A stretch of 64,000 bases of DNA from Flavobacteriales bacterium (GCA_016717305.1 JADKFY010000001.1:528038-592037); one strand, 5' to 3'; positions 9,370 through 18,398 are shown, counted from the first letter of the stretch. Notes: generated by a model from the letters alone, not told the origin. Program-made: numbers and translations.

Positions 9370-9389
9370 GGCCCCGATCACTCGGGGCC
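9370..9389 (-). terminator. Terminator of the histone H1-like gene
   Basis: GGCCCCGA and TCGGGGCC form a perfect 8-bp stem with a four-base loop. Read on the minus strand it is followed by a T-rich run (CTTTCGCTTTTCC). It lies 25 bases beyond the stop of the minus-strand gene. Confidence 0.8.
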
Positions 9390-9413
9390 TTCCACGCGTA
9401 ACTTGAACGCCGC

Positions 9414-9680
9414 TTACTTCTTCGTAGCTGCCTTCTTAGCCGCTTTCTTCGCTGCTTTCTTAGGAGCTGCTTTCTTAGCTGCTTTCTTAGGAGCGGCCTT
9501 CTTAGCTGCCTTCTTAGGAGCGGCCTTCTTTGCACCAGCTTTCTTAGCTGCTGCTTTCTTTGGAGCTGCCTTCTTGGCAACTTTCTTGGCACCTGCCTTC
9601 TTAGCGTTGGCCTTCTTGGGCGCTGCTGGTTTCTTGGCGGTTACCTTTTTCACTGTCTTCTTTGCTACTTTCTTAGCCAT
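9414..9680 (-). CDS. Histone H1-like Lys/Ala/Pro-rich DNA-binding protein
   Basis: An 88-residue protein of almost pure Lys, Ala and Pro. It starts MAKKVAKKTVKKV and continues as repeated AAPKKAAKK units to the end. The composition matches eukaryotic histone H1 tails and the Hc1-like proteins of some bacteria; nonspecific DNA binding and nucleoid compaction are expected but inferred. The start is the ATG at 9680: a TACGTTTG promoter box lies only 24 bases upstream, so the longer in-frame extension to 9821 would begin before the promoter. The same type of tail occurs at the C-terminus of TopA in this window. The plus-strand Ala/Phe-rich frame over this region is a shadow. Confidence 0.85.
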   Translation of the reverse strand: MAKKVAKKTVKKVTAKKPAAPKKANAKKAGAKKVAKKAAPKKAAAKKAGAKKAAPKKAAKKAAPKKAAKKAAPKKAAKKAAKKAATKK

Positions 9681-9703
9681 GGCGAAATGGTTTTTGTTTG
9701 CGT

Positions 9704-9711
9704 CAAACGTA
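9704..9711 (-). promoter_or_regulatory. -7 box TACGTTTG for the H1-like gene
   Basis: On the minus strand TACGTTTG matches the Bacteroidota -7 consensus TAnnTTTG exactly, 24 bases before the ATG. A TTG lies about 23 bases further upstream, slightly wider than usual for the -33 element. Confidence 0.6.
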
Positions 9712-9938
9712 ATCGAGTGCGCGACATGCATACGCAAGGTCCATGTAAATAGTTCACACTTCGCATTGTTAATATCCTGAACGAGACATCCCGACGATCC
9801 CTCAATGTCCGTCCTGAACAACAGGACATCATGTTCATTGTACGGTAAGTGGCTCCTTCATTTGAAATGAGGATACCTTCTACAACCCCATTAATACTTG
9901 GGATATTCTCACGCCCATTCGATGGGTTGAACGATCAT

Positions 9939-10643
9939 TCAGCCGACTTGCAATTTGAAACCGACACCATGTACGTTCACGATCTGTACTTCGGGATCAT
10001 GCTTCAAATATTTTCGAAGACGACTTATAAATACGTCCAAACTGCGGCCAAGGAAGTAGGTGTCATCTCCCCAAACCATGTTCAAGACCAGTTCGCGAGC
10101 AAGTACTTGGTCGGTATGCATGCACAAGAGCCGCAATACCTCCGCTTCTTTTTTGGTGAGCTTTCTTTCTTCGGTCGGATGGCTCAGCTGAAGATTGCGG
10201 TGATCGAACGTGTACTCGCCCAATTCGAACTTGTCCCGGTGGCGTGGGTCGTCCGTGCGACCATGCGTGCGGCGTAGTATGGCTTCTATCCGCAGTACCA
10301 ATTCCTCTTGGCTGAATGGCTTGGTCATGTAATCATCTCCACCAGCTTTGAATCCGGCGATCCGATCTTCGGTCTGCGTCTTTGCAGTGAGGAACACGAT
10401 CGGTACTTCCGCATTCACGGTACGGATGTCCTCGGCCAAACTGAACCCGTCCTTGTGCGGTAACATCACGTCAAGCACACACAAGTCATAAGGGTGCTCG
10501 TTGAATTGCCGAAGCCCTTCCTTGCCATCACGACACAGGTGGACGTTGTATCCCTTTCGCTTCAAGGCATCCTGTACCACGAAACCCAGGTTCTGATCAT
10601 CCTCCACCAAAAGGATACTCGCTTGCTTTTCGTCGATCTTCAT
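9939..10643 (-). CDS. OmpR/PhoB-family response regulator
   Basis: A 234-residue cytoplasmic transcription factor. The receiver domain occupies residues about 8-120, with the acidic pair in LLVEDD, the phosphorylated aspartate in LCVLDVMLP (Asp58), Thr in FLTAK (about 87) and the conserved lysine in MTKPFS (about 108). A winged-helix DNA-binding domain follows (about 140-234) and includes LTKKEAEVLRLL and SLDVFISRLRKYL. It is encoded 15 bases downstream of the histidine kinase gene, so the two form a cognate pair. Target genes are not evident here. Confidence 0.93.
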   Translation of the reverse strand: MKIDEKQASILLVEDDQNLGFVVQDALKRKGYNVHLCRDGKEGLRQFNEHPYDLCVLDVMLPHKDGFSLAEDIRTVNAEVPIVFLTAKTQTEDRIAGFKAGGDDYMTKPFSQEELVLRIEAILRRTHGRTDDPRHRDKFELGEYTFDHRNLQLSHPTEERKLTKKEAEVLRLLCMHTDQVLARELVLNMVWGDDTYFLGRSLDVFISRLRKYLKHDPEVQIVNVHGVGFKLQVG

Positions 10644-10658
10644 CGATCACTTATTTGT

Positions 10659-11987
10659 TCATGTCCGAGTTACCGGTAATGTCAATGTGAATGTACTACC
10701 CTTCCCCAGTTCGCTTTCAACGGTTATCGATCCGTGATGGGCCCGTGCAATATGGTCCACGTAATGAAGGCCTAAACCGAACCCCTTTACGTTATGCACG
10801 TTGCCGGTATGCACCCTGAAGAAGCGCTCGAAGATGTACCGTTGATCGTCCTTCCCGATCCCGATCCCCTGGTCTTGTACAGAGAGGGTCATATTACTTG
10901 CACGATCCGCGGTACGCACATATACCTTAGTTCCGTCGGGCCCGTACTTCAATGCGTTGTCCACCAAATTGGTCACCGCGTTCACCAAGTGGACCCGATC
11001 ACCGATCACGATGCGATGGATGGCCCGCAACTCCAGATCCAGTTCGCAATTGCGCTCCTTGAAGGCCAATTGGAAATGCTCTCGTACCTCTTCCGCGATC
11101 TCGTGCATATCCACAGGCTCGCGTTTCAGTTCCAAGCTGTCCTTGTCCAAAGTGGATAGCTGTAGCACCCGTTCAACCTGAATGCGCAAACGTTCATTTT
11201 CGCTTCGAATGATCCGTGCATATTCCTTTAGACGCTCCGGTTCTTTCACAATGTCCGGATCACTGATCACTTCACTGCTCAGCGCAATGGTGCTGATCGG
11301 TGTCTTCAGCTCGTGGGTCATGTTCCCGATGAAGTCGTTCTTCATCTCGCTCAGCTTCTTCTGCCTCAGGATCACCCAAACACTGTAAGCGAAAAAGCCG
11401 AACACGATCAGAGTGACCACCGCCGGAAAGATCCACGTCCAGGTGCTGTCGTTCCCGGTTTCCCACAAGGTGCTCGTGCGATTCGGAAAGAAGATCCCGA
11501 AGTAATGCCCGTCCTTGTCCAGCTTCTGCAATTTGCTGTGGTGTACCGTGTCCGCGATCGCGGTGTCCAATGAAACATAGTTCCCGTAAACGATACTGTC
11601 CGTGAAGCAGTCGTAGATCCCGTACTCAAAATCCTCGTGGATGTTCCGCCTGCTGAACTCCTTCCGTAACAACGATTCCAACAAGTAGGGATGCAACGTG
11701 TCATTGATCGTTACGGCAAAGTAGTTCGGCCGTTCCTGCTTCACCGCATCATAGAGGTCCGTGGGGTCCTGCGTGATAGATAGGATCTGCTCGGTGACAT
11801 CCGTGAGGGCGATCACGACCCGGTCATTGAACTGTTTCTCCAGTTGGATCGCTTGCTCCTGGTTCAATGCTGCCTGTTCCAGCTGGTAGTGCGAGGCCTG
11901 ACGCAACCACAACAGTTGGATCACCAAAACACCGACCACGCTCAACGTGGCCAACAACATCAAGGTCCCGATCGCGCGGCGTCCCAT
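10659..11987 (-). CDS. Membrane sensor histidine kinase
   Basis: A 442-residue two-component sensor. Hydrophobic segments at about residues 8-28 and 185-207 frame a periplasmic sensor domain of roughly 155 residues with no recognised fold. The HisKA domain has FIGNMTHELKTPIS with the phospho-acceptor His at about 225. The ATPase domain shows NLVDNALKYG (N box), DQGIGIGKDD (G1), IFERFFRV (F box) and GFGLGLHYV (G2). It precedes the OmpR-type regulator in the same direction and is divergent from the glycosyltransferase gene. The signal sensed is unknown. Confidence 0.93.
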   Translation of the reverse strand: MGRRAIGTLMLLATLSVVGVLVIQLLWLRQASHYQLEQAALNQEQAIQLEKQFNDRVVIALTDVTEQILSITQDPTDLYDAVKQERPNYFAVTINDTLHPYLLESLLRKEFSRRNIHEDFEYGIYDCFTDSIVYGNYVSLDTAIADTVHHSKLQKLDKDGHYFGIFFPNRTSTLWETGNDSTWTWIFPAVVTLIVFGFFAYSVWVILRQKKLSEMKNDFIGNMTHELKTPISTIALSSEVISDPDIVKEPERLKEYARIIRSENERLRIQVERVLQLSTLDKDSLELKREPVDMHEIAEEVREHFQLAFKERNCELDLELRAIHRIVIGDRVHLVNAVTNLVDNALKYGPDGTKVYVRTADRASNMTLSVQDQGIGIGKDDQRYIFERFFRVHTGNVHNVKGFGLGLHYVDHIARAHHGSITVESELGKGSTFTLTLPVTRT

Positions 11988-12066
11988 GTCCTATCTCTCT
12001 AGCGCAATGTTACGATCAACTGGGCATAAGGCCGTACCAACTTAACATCCATTCTATTTTCGCCCC

Positions 12067-13650
12067 GTGTCCCAACGCTCCTTTCTAATTGCACTGTTCG
12101 CGGTTCTCGCCGTTGTCCTGCTCGGCATGGACCTCGATATCATGGAAGTGGATGCCGCTCAATATGCCGGTATGTCCAGGGACATGATGCTCCATGGTAA
12201 TGTACTGGAGCTCTTTTTCAGAGGGAACGACTACTTGGACAAACCCCCTTTGCTTTTTTGGGTTTCCGCCATCTCCTTCAAGGTTTTCGGTGTCCATACT
12301 TGGAGCTATCGACTACCCAGCGTGCTCTTCGCATTTCTAGGACTGTATTCCACGTTCCGGTTCACGAGACTTTATCATGATATTCAAGTTGCGAGGCTCG
12401 CCACGGTGATATTCGGATGTAGTGCGGCCTTTTTCCTAATGACGAATGATGTGCGCTGCGATACGCTGCTCACTGCCATGGTGATCACGGCTGTTTGGCT
12501 CGGGTGTGCTTGGTTGGAGACCGATGCATCGCGCTACCTCATCTTGTGTTCGTTGGCTATTGGTGCAGCAATGCTGGCCAAGGGTCCGATCGGTGCCATC
12601 GCTCCCTTATGTGCGTTGGGAGGTCAACTACTGTTCACAGGTAGAGTGAAGAAGTTGTTCCAAATGGAGGTACTGCTGGTTCCACTTTTGATCGCAATGT
12701 GCTTGGTCCCAATGTGCATTGGCCTCTATGGGCAGCATGGGGTCCATGGGCTACGCTTCTATTTCTGGGAACAGAGCTTTGGTCGCATTACGGGCGGCAA
12801 CCGTTGGAAGGATGATTCTTCCGTGTTCTTCTTCACCCACGAATTGCTCTGGCAGCTCTTGCCGTGGATCCTCTTTGTACTTATAGGGCTTTGGAAGGGC
12901 TTGCGCGCAATGATCAAGCACAAGGAACTGCCGGAGTATGCCAGCCTTTCAGGCGCTGTACTCGTATTTCTGGCTATCTCACTTTCCCAATTCAAATTGC
13001 CGCATTACCTCTATGTTGCGCTACCATTCTTCGCCGTGCTTGGCGCTGGACCACTGGCGGCGATCAACAAGACCTTGGCAGTTGCACACTGCGTAATACT
13101 ATCACTGCTGTGGACGTTGAGCACCGCGCTTTTGATCGTGGTTTTTCCGGATGGAAGATGGCCGTTCGCGGCCCTGTCCTTATTGGTTATTCCCATTACC
13201 ATCCTTCTCTTCCGGCGGAAGGAATGGCTGCATGCTCTACCATCCACTTCGGTGGTCGTCATGGTCAGTATTGGGCTGGCAATGAATGGTCACTTCTACC
13301 CGAACCTTTTGCGGTTCCAAGCCAATGCCCAAGCCGGCCAATGGGCTGCTGCCAACAAACTGGACCAGGACCATTTCTTCGGCATGCAGGTAAGTGGCAC
13401 CGCCATGGACTTTTATGCGGGTTATCCGGTGAAATGGATCAGCAATGCTGACGAAGCACGTTCGGTGATCGCGCCGGGCGTTGTGATCTATACCGATGGT
13501 CCCCATCGCGCAGAGTTGATCAATGCCGGTCTGGTGCCAAGTGAGGAAACGATACTGAAGAATTACCCTGTACAAGTGCTGGGTGTGGATTTCTTGTTGC
13601 CCAATGACAGACCTGCATTGTTGGAAGATCGATTCTTGCTCCAGTATTGA
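12067..13650 (+). CDS. ArnT/GT83-like membrane glycosyltransferase
   Basis: A 527-residue polytopic protein with a first membrane segment followed at once by an acidic loop (MDLDIMEVDAAQYAGMSRDM), the arrangement of GT-C enzymes such as ArnT and PMT, where the acidic residues act at the active site. YLDKPPLLFWVSAISFKVFG is typical of the ArnT family. About eleven further hydrophobic segments follow, then a soluble C-terminal part. Such enzymes transfer a sugar from a polyprenyl carrier to lipid A or protein; the acceptor here is not known. The start is a GTG at 12067, four bases after a TATTTTCG promoter-like box, so the mRNA may be nearly leaderless. Confidence 0.82.
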   Translation: MSQRSFLIALFAVLAVVLLGMDLDIMEVDAAQYAGMSRDMMLHGNVLELFFRGNDYLDKPPLLFWVSAISFKVFGVHTWSYRLPSVLFAFLGLYSTFRFTRLYHDIQVARLATVIFGCSAAFFLMTNDVRCDTLLTAMVITAVWLGCAWLETDASRYLILCSLAIGAAMLAKGPIGAIAPLCALGGQLLFTGRVKKLFQMEVLLVPLLIAMCLVPMCIGLYGQHGVHGLRFYFWEQSFGRITGGNRWKDDSSVFFFTHELLWQLLPWILFVLIGLWKGLRAMIKHKELPEYASLSGAVLVFLAISLSQFKLPHYLYVALPFFAVLGAGPLAAINKTLAVAHCVILSLLWTLSTALLIVVFPDGRWPFAALSLLVIPITILLFRRKEWLHALPSTSVVVMVSIGLAMNGHFYPNLLRFQANAQAGQWAAANKLDQDHFFGMQVSGTAMDFYAGYPVKWISNADEARSVIAPGVVIYTDGPHRAELINAGLVPSEETILKNYPVQVLGVDFLLPNDRPALLEDRFLLQY

Positions 13651-13708
13651 AGCATCCAGCTTGTTGCAGTTCCATGACGATAGGGGACCACTTCACATGA
13701 TCATGCTA

Positions 13709-13760
13709 TTGAACGCGGCTACGGTGATAGGTTCCTTTGCAGTCCCAAAAATGGGAACCT
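13709..13760 (+). promoter_or_regulatory. Promoter with overlapping inverted repeat before the HmuY-like gene
   Basis: TTG at 13709-13711, a 20-base spacer and TTCCTTTG at 13732-13739 fit the Bacteroidota -33/-7 layout with one -7 mismatch. AGGTTCC (13729-13735) and GGAACCT (13754-13760) form a perfect inverted repeat that covers the -7 box and ends one base before the ATG. Confidence 0.5.
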
Positions 13761-13761
13761 G

Positions 13762-15012
13762 ATGAGATCAACTCTACTCCTGGGCGCAATGCTCATTTCT
13801 GCCTCGATGACTGCACAAGAGACGGTTACCGTTTCTACGGCTCCCGGCAACTCAGAACAACGGTATTACAGCTTGCAGAACGGTACACAGGCAACAACGC
13901 TATTGTCCGATTGGGACCTGGCCTTCGAAAGCACGGGGATCACCGGTGCGATCCTGCTGAACACCGCGAAGGGGCATCGACTCTACAAAGCCCCTTACGC
14001 CATTGGCCAGTGGGCCAATTTGGATACGGTGGGACTAGCGGCGAGCTGGCCAGCACAGTACAACAGCACTACAGATTGGAGTTCCGGTGCATTCAACCAA
14101 GGCCTTACCAGCAACCCGTTCGATCTGGGCTGGGGGATCTACAACTTCTCCACCCATAACATCACCGGCGATAGCTTGTTCATCCTCCAAACTGCGGATG
14201 GTGCATGGAAGAAACTCCGTGTGGATGGGTTCGCAACAGTGACCACCTCCTTCACCTTCACCATGGCCGATCTTGATGGCGCCAACGAGCAGGTAGGCAC
14301 GATCAACCGCAATGCTTACGTGACCAAGAATTTCGGGTACTACTCTTTTGCTACAATGAGTGCCGTTGATCTGGAGCCTATTGCGGACGATTGGGACCTG
14401 CTCTTCACCAAGTACAACGGCTTCGTTCCACAACCCGTTCCTTCGATCTACCCTGTTACGGGTGTTCTTCAGAACAAGGAAGTGGGTGTTGCCCAAGTGG
14501 ATGACATCGCTACCAACCTCGCGGCGTGGGCAGGACAGGAATTGGTGACGGACATTGACGTGATCGGCTACGATTGGAAGGAATTCAACATGACCACCTT
14601 CATGTATGATTATGCAACGGATCGTACCTATTTCGTTCAGGACCGAAACGATAACATCTGGAAACTCATCTTCACCGAGTACGGTGGTGGGGCGAATGGT
14701 GATATCACCTTCACCAAAGAACTGGTCAGCGCCACTTCCGTGGAAGAGACGAACGCACCGGCTGATCTGGTGGTCTATCCCAATCCTGTTTTGAACGGCG
14801 AAATGCGGATCGTGTTGGATGCGGATGTGCGCAACGCCCGTCTTTCGATCCACGATATGAGCGGCAAGCTCGTGCTTCAGGAGCAAGTTTCCGGAAGCGG
14901 TTCGTTGGCATTGCTGCCTGTGGATGTTAGCGCTTTGCAACAAGGACTTTACATGGTGCGGTTGAATGCCGGAACTCGCGTGTTCATGACCCGTGTGGTC
15001 ATCGGCGGATAA
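13762..15012 (+). CDS. HmuY-like secreted protein with T9SS sorting domain
   Basis: A 416-residue exported protein. Residues 1-18 form a signal peptide ending in MTAQ. The body holds WDLAFES at about 51-57 and a second WDLLF segment, then VTGVLQNKEVGVAQV and IGYDWKEF. This pattern is shared with the lipoprotein encoded at 17409, and the WDLAF motif is typical of HmuY-family haemophores. The last 80 residues, from VVYPNPVLNGEMRI to GLYMVRLNAG, are a type A T9SS C-terminal signal, so the protein should cross the outer membrane via the Gld/Por system. It sits directly upstream of a TonB receptor, which suggests ligand capture; haem as ligand is inference. Confidence 0.8.
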   Translation: MRSTLLLGAMLISASMTAQETVTVSTAPGNSEQRYYSLQNGTQATTLLSDWDLAFESTGITGAILLNTAKGHRLYKAPYAIGQWANLDTVGLAASWPAQYNSTTDWSSGAFNQGLTSNPFDLGWGIYNFSTHNITGDSLFILQTADGAWKKLRVDGFATVTTSFTFTMADLDGANEQVGTINRNAYVTKNFGYYSFATMSAVDLEPIADDWDLLFTKYNGFVPQPVPSIYPVTGVLQNKEVGVAQVDDIATNLAAWAGQELVTDIDVIGYDWKEFNMTTFMYDYATDRTYFVQDRNDNIWKLIFTEYGGGANGDITFTKELVSATSVEETNAPADLVVYPNPVLNGEMRIVLDADVRNARLSIHDMSGKLVLQEQVSGSGSLALLPVDVSALQQGLYMVRLNAGTRVFMTRVVIGG

Positions 15013-15023
15013 ATGAACGGTAC

Positions 15024-15062
15024 GGATGCCGCTCACGAGGGGCGGCATCCGCTTTACCTTTT
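15024..15062 (+). terminator. Hairpin terminator after the HmuY-like T9SS gene
   Basis: GGATGCCGC (15024-15032) and GCGGCATCC (15042-15050) form a perfect 9-bp stem with a nine-base loop, followed by a T-rich stretch (CTTTACCTTTT). It separates this gene from the TonB receptor and may attenuate rather than stop read-through. Confidence 0.7.
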
Positions 15063-15150
15063 GAAGTGCTATGACTTGGACATGACATTCGCTCTCCGCG
15101 GTGTGCGGTCCTTTGCAATATCCAATTTCGGTGGTACTTCCATCGGTGGC

Positions 15151-17412
15151 ATGCGCGCGATACGTTGTGTTCTAATTGTTGGCCATTGCTTGGTTGCGGC
15201 TCCATTCACACTGGACGCCCAAGTGGACGTCACTGTGCGGGATGAAGAAGGGAGGCCGGTACAATACGCACACATTACATGGCAACCATTGGACGGCAAT
15301 GCCGGTGGTTTGGTGGTGATGGATACCGAAGGCAAGGCAACGATCCCTGCCAACGAGCAACAACTGGAGGTTGGGGTAGCGGTTCGCACCAGCTTCGTTG
15401 GATACTCCACCATACAAGATACCTTGAGGTCCGATAAACCGACCTTCTTCACCTTGTTCCATTCCGCAACTGCCTTACAAGAGGTGGTGATCACTGGGCA
15501 GTACGCACCCATTGTGCCTGAAAAGGCGGTCCAACGAGTTCGCGTGTTGGACGGAACATACTTCAAGCGGATCGCTGCGAACAATCTGGGGGATGCCTTG
15601 CGCAACCAACTGAACATCCGGTTGGCACAGGACAATATCCTGGGCATTTCCATGAGCATGCAGGGAATGGGCGGGCAAAATGTGAAGCTCTTGATCGATG
15701 GCGTTCCCGTGATCGGGCGGCAAGATGGGAACGTGGACCTCGCCCAGATCGATCTTACAGGGATCGAACGGGCAGAGATCGTGGAAGGACCGCTCTCCGT
15801 GAACTACGGTACCAACGCATTGGCCGGCACCATCAATCTGATTACGAGGAAGGGAGGAGGAACTCCGGCTTCGTTCAAGTTCGTGAGCTATGTAGAGCAC
15901 ATCGGTCGGTTGAATACGACCCTTACCGCTACAAGACATTGGGGAAAGCATGACGTGGTGTTGACGGCCGGTCGCAATTTCTTCGGCGGCTGGGACCCTA
16001 GGCAGAAGGGGATGCCGCACTTCGATGCCGCTCTTGCCGACACTATGCGTTACCAACAATGGAAGCCGCGGCAACAATATTTCGGAAGGCTCAACTACCG
16101 TTGGTCCTCGGATCGATGGACCTTCGGATACAAGGGTGAAGTGATGCACGACGTGATCACCGATCGCGGAATGCCACGAGCACCTTACTACGAAACAGCA
16201 TTCGATCAACGCTTCCGGACCATCCGGTTGGACAATGCCGTATTTGCTGAAGGACGCTGGGCGCGTGGTCGTCGGTTCAATGCCTTGCTTGCGCACAACA
16301 GGTATGACCGTGTACGCAACACTTGGTTCCGCGACCTTACTACGATGGGTGAAGAGCTGATCGCAACGGAGGGTATGCAGGACACCACCCGCTTCGCACT
16401 GACCAATTTGCGGGCCTCTTTCTCCAGTGCACCGGACAGCGCGAAACTGGCCTACGAATTGGGCGTGGACCTCAACCACGAAACCGGTTCCGGCCAAAGG
16501 CTTGGGATGCAACAGCAAGTGATCGGGGACTACGCGGGGTACGCTAGTTTGGAATGGAAACCCTTGTCCAAATTCACGTTACGACCCGGCTTGCGCTATG
16601 CTTACAACACACGGTTCGCAGCGCCACTGGTGCCATCGGTGAACCTTCGCTGGTTGTTGAACGAACGCTTCACCGTGCGTGCCTCTTATGCGCGCGGTTT
16701 CCGAGCACCTTCGTTGAAGGAATTGTATTTCCTTTTCGTGGACGTGAACCATGATATCGCAGGAAATGCCGAGTTGGAGCCGGAGCGTTCGCACAACATG
16801 AACTTGGGCATCAACTATCGGCACGCCAAGGAAAGGACCGTGTATACCAGCGAGATCAACCTCTTCAATAATGTGATCGACAACCTGATCACCTTGGCAC
16901 AGATCTCAGGTACGCATTACAGTTACGTGAACATCGGTCAGGTACACACCATGGGCGGTAGCGCCGGGGCTGGTTGGGATAATGGGCACTGGACCGTGAC
17001 AGTTGGAGGGTCAATTACCGGACGATACGACGCACTTTCCAAAGAGCGGAATGAAGAGATACTGTACTCTCCAGAGTTGCGGGCTTCGATCACCAAACAA
17101 TGGCAAGGCAGTGGTTGGAGCGCTTCGGTCTTCTGGAAGTACCAAGGCAAGTTGAACAGTTACATCGCCGTGAACGATACCGAAGTCCAACGCAGTTTCA
17201 TTGCACCGTTCCACATGGCCGATGCGTCCATTTCGAAGAGCTTGTTCGCCAAACGGTTGGATCTTTCGTTAGGATGCAAGGACTTGTTCAATGTCCGCAA
17301 CGTGACCGCTTCGGGAAGCAGTGGTGTCCATTCCACAGGAGCTACAAGCGTTCCTATGACCACCGGCCGAACGGTTTTCCTAAGGCTCGAATTGCAGTTG
17401 ACCAAGAAATGA
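15151..17412 (+). CDS. TonB-dependent outer-membrane receptor
   Basis: A 753-residue receptor. After a signal peptide (MRAIRCVLIVGHCLVAAP...LDAQ) comes a carboxypeptidase-regulatory-like beta domain (about 27-110). A plug domain follows, with ALQEVVITGQYAP, LLIDGVPVIG and EIVEGPLSVNYGTNALAGTINLI, then a 22-strand-type barrel ending LFLRLELQLTKK. Such receptors import siderophores, haem or other ligands using TonB energy. The ATG at 15151 is chosen because it opens the signal peptide; the frame extends upstream to 15013 through a terminator hairpin. The stop overlaps the next gene's ATG in an ATGA junction. HmuY-like genes on both sides point to a haem or metal-ligand uptake unit. Confidence 0.9.
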   Translation: MRAIRCVLIVGHCLVAAPFTLDAQVDVTVRDEEGRPVQYAHITWQPLDGNAGGLVVMDTEGKATIPANEQQLEVGVAVRTSFVGYSTIQDTLRSDKPTFFTLFHSATALQEVVITGQYAPIVPEKAVQRVRVLDGTYFKRIAANNLGDALRNQLNIRLAQDNILGISMSMQGMGGQNVKLLIDGVPVIGRQDGNVDLAQIDLTGIERAEIVEGPLSVNYGTNALAGTINLITRKGGGTPASFKFVSYVEHIGRLNTTLTATRHWGKHDVVLTAGRNFFGGWDPRQKGMPHFDAALADTMRYQQWKPRQQYFGRLNYRWSSDRWTFGYKGEVMHDVITDRGMPRAPYYETAFDQRFRTIRLDNAVFAEGRWARGRRFNALLAHNRYDRVRNTWFRDLTTMGEELIATEGMQDTTRFALTNLRASFSSAPDSAKLAYELGVDLNHETGSGQRLGMQQQVIGDYAGYASLEWKPLSKFTLRPGLRYAYNTRFAAPLVPSVNLRWLLNERFTVRASYARGFRAPSLKELYFLFVDVNHDIAGNAELEPERSHNMNLGINYRHAKERTVYTSEINLFNNVIDNLITLAQISGTHYSYVNIGQVHTMGGSAGAGWDNGHWTVTVGGSITGRYDALSKERNEEILYSPELRASITKQWQGSGWSASVFWKYQGKLNSYIAVNDTEVQRSFIAPFHMADASISKSLFAKRLDLSLGCKDLFNVRNVTASGSSGVHSTGATSVPMTTGRTVFLRLELQLTKK

Positions 17413-18398
17413 ACAGGCGAGTGCATCGGTCCTTTTCCCAGATCCTACTTCCGACCCTCGGAGCGGTGGTGTTGCTATCCAGCTGCTTGAAGGAAGAGCT
17501 GCCTGTACCAACGCGCGCACGAGGTGAAGGCCGCACGTTGGATTTCTGTTTGGGCACCGGATATCAGGACCAATTGTGGATGGACCTTTCCGCAGGTACG
17601 ATCGTTAGCACCAACCCGAAAGCCGCATGGGATCTGGCTTTTGAAAGCGCACCACAGGGCTGGCACGTTATGTTGAACGGGTCTCGCATGATGACCAGTT
17701 GGAACATGGGGCCGATATCCCTCGCAGCAGCTTGTGACACTTCCGGACTCTATGCCGGGCGGCGGATCGATGCCCCAAGTGGCGTTCCGGACAGTACCGC
17801 GATCGGTGATTGGAGAAATGCTGAAGACGTGTACATGATCGATCTTGGCTACGGCCCACTGGGGGAATGGCTCGGGGCAAGGAAGCTGCGCATCCTTTCC
17901 GTGGACCAGGCACAGTATGTGCTCCAAATAGCGGAATTGGATGGTGCCAATTTGCATGAAGTGGAGATCCTGAAAGACCCCGTACGTTCGTATGCAAGTT
18001 ATTCCTTCAGTCAAGGAGTGCTGCCGATCGAACCGGTTATTGGCACTTGGGATCTCGTACTCACACAGTTCACGCACCAGTTCTTCGAACCTTGGCTGCC
18101 GTACATCGTTACCGGTGTGCTATCGGCCCCCAATACGCGGGTTGCGGAGGTCCATACCAGCGACTTCGCAAACGTCTCACTTGCGGATACCATGGCGCAT
18201 CCCTTCAGCAACCACCGTGATGCCATTGGCTATGATTGGAAGACCTACTCCTTCGTTACCTCTTCCTATACCGTTGATCCGAATTTCGTGTACATCGTAC
18301 ATGACGCGGAAGGCTATTTCCATAAACTGAGGTTCCTGGATTTCTATGGATCACTTGGACAAACAGGCTGTCCAAGGTTTGAAGTGGTCGGCTTGTAA
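17409..18398 (+). CDS. HmuY-like lipoprotein
   Basis: A 329-residue predicted lipoprotein: basic N-terminus, hydrophobic stretch and lipobox LLSSC with Cys at about 26. It contains AAWDLAFES, IGTWDLVLTQF, IVTGVLSAPNTRVAEV and DAIGYDWKTYSF, the same order of motifs as the T9SS-secreted protein at 13762, but it has no T9SS tail. This supports membership of the HmuY family, whose founding member binds haem and passes it to the TonB receptor HmuR. It overlaps the receptor stop by four bases, so the two are co-translated. It converges on the next minus-strand gene with only 13 bases between stops. Ligand unproven. Confidence 0.82.
   Translation: MNRRVHRSFSQILLPTLGAVVLLSSCLKEELPVPTRARGEGRTLDFCLGTGYQDQLWMDLSAGTIVSTNPKAAWDLAFESAPQGWHVMLNGSRMMTSWNMGPISLAAACDTSGLYAGRRIDAPSGVPDSTAIGDWRNAEDVYMIDLGYGPLGEWLGARKLRILSVDQAQYVLQIAELDGANLHEVEILKDPVRSYASYSFSQGVLPIEPVIGTWDLVLTQFTHQFFEPWLPYIVTGVLSAPNTRVAEVHTSDFANVSLADTMAHPFSNHRDAIGYDWKTYSFVTSSYTVDPNFVYIVHDAEGYFHKLRFLDFYGSLGQTGCPRFEVVGL

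Noticed and set aside
9190..9780. Plus-strand Ala/Phe-rich open frame of 196 codons
   Set aside because: It is the antisense of the Lys/Ala-rich H1-like gene and spans both terminators; composition explains the lack of stops.
15100..15118. Promoter box GTCCTTTG upstream of the TonB receptor
   Set aside because: Two mismatches in the TA positions and no TTG at the -33 spacing.
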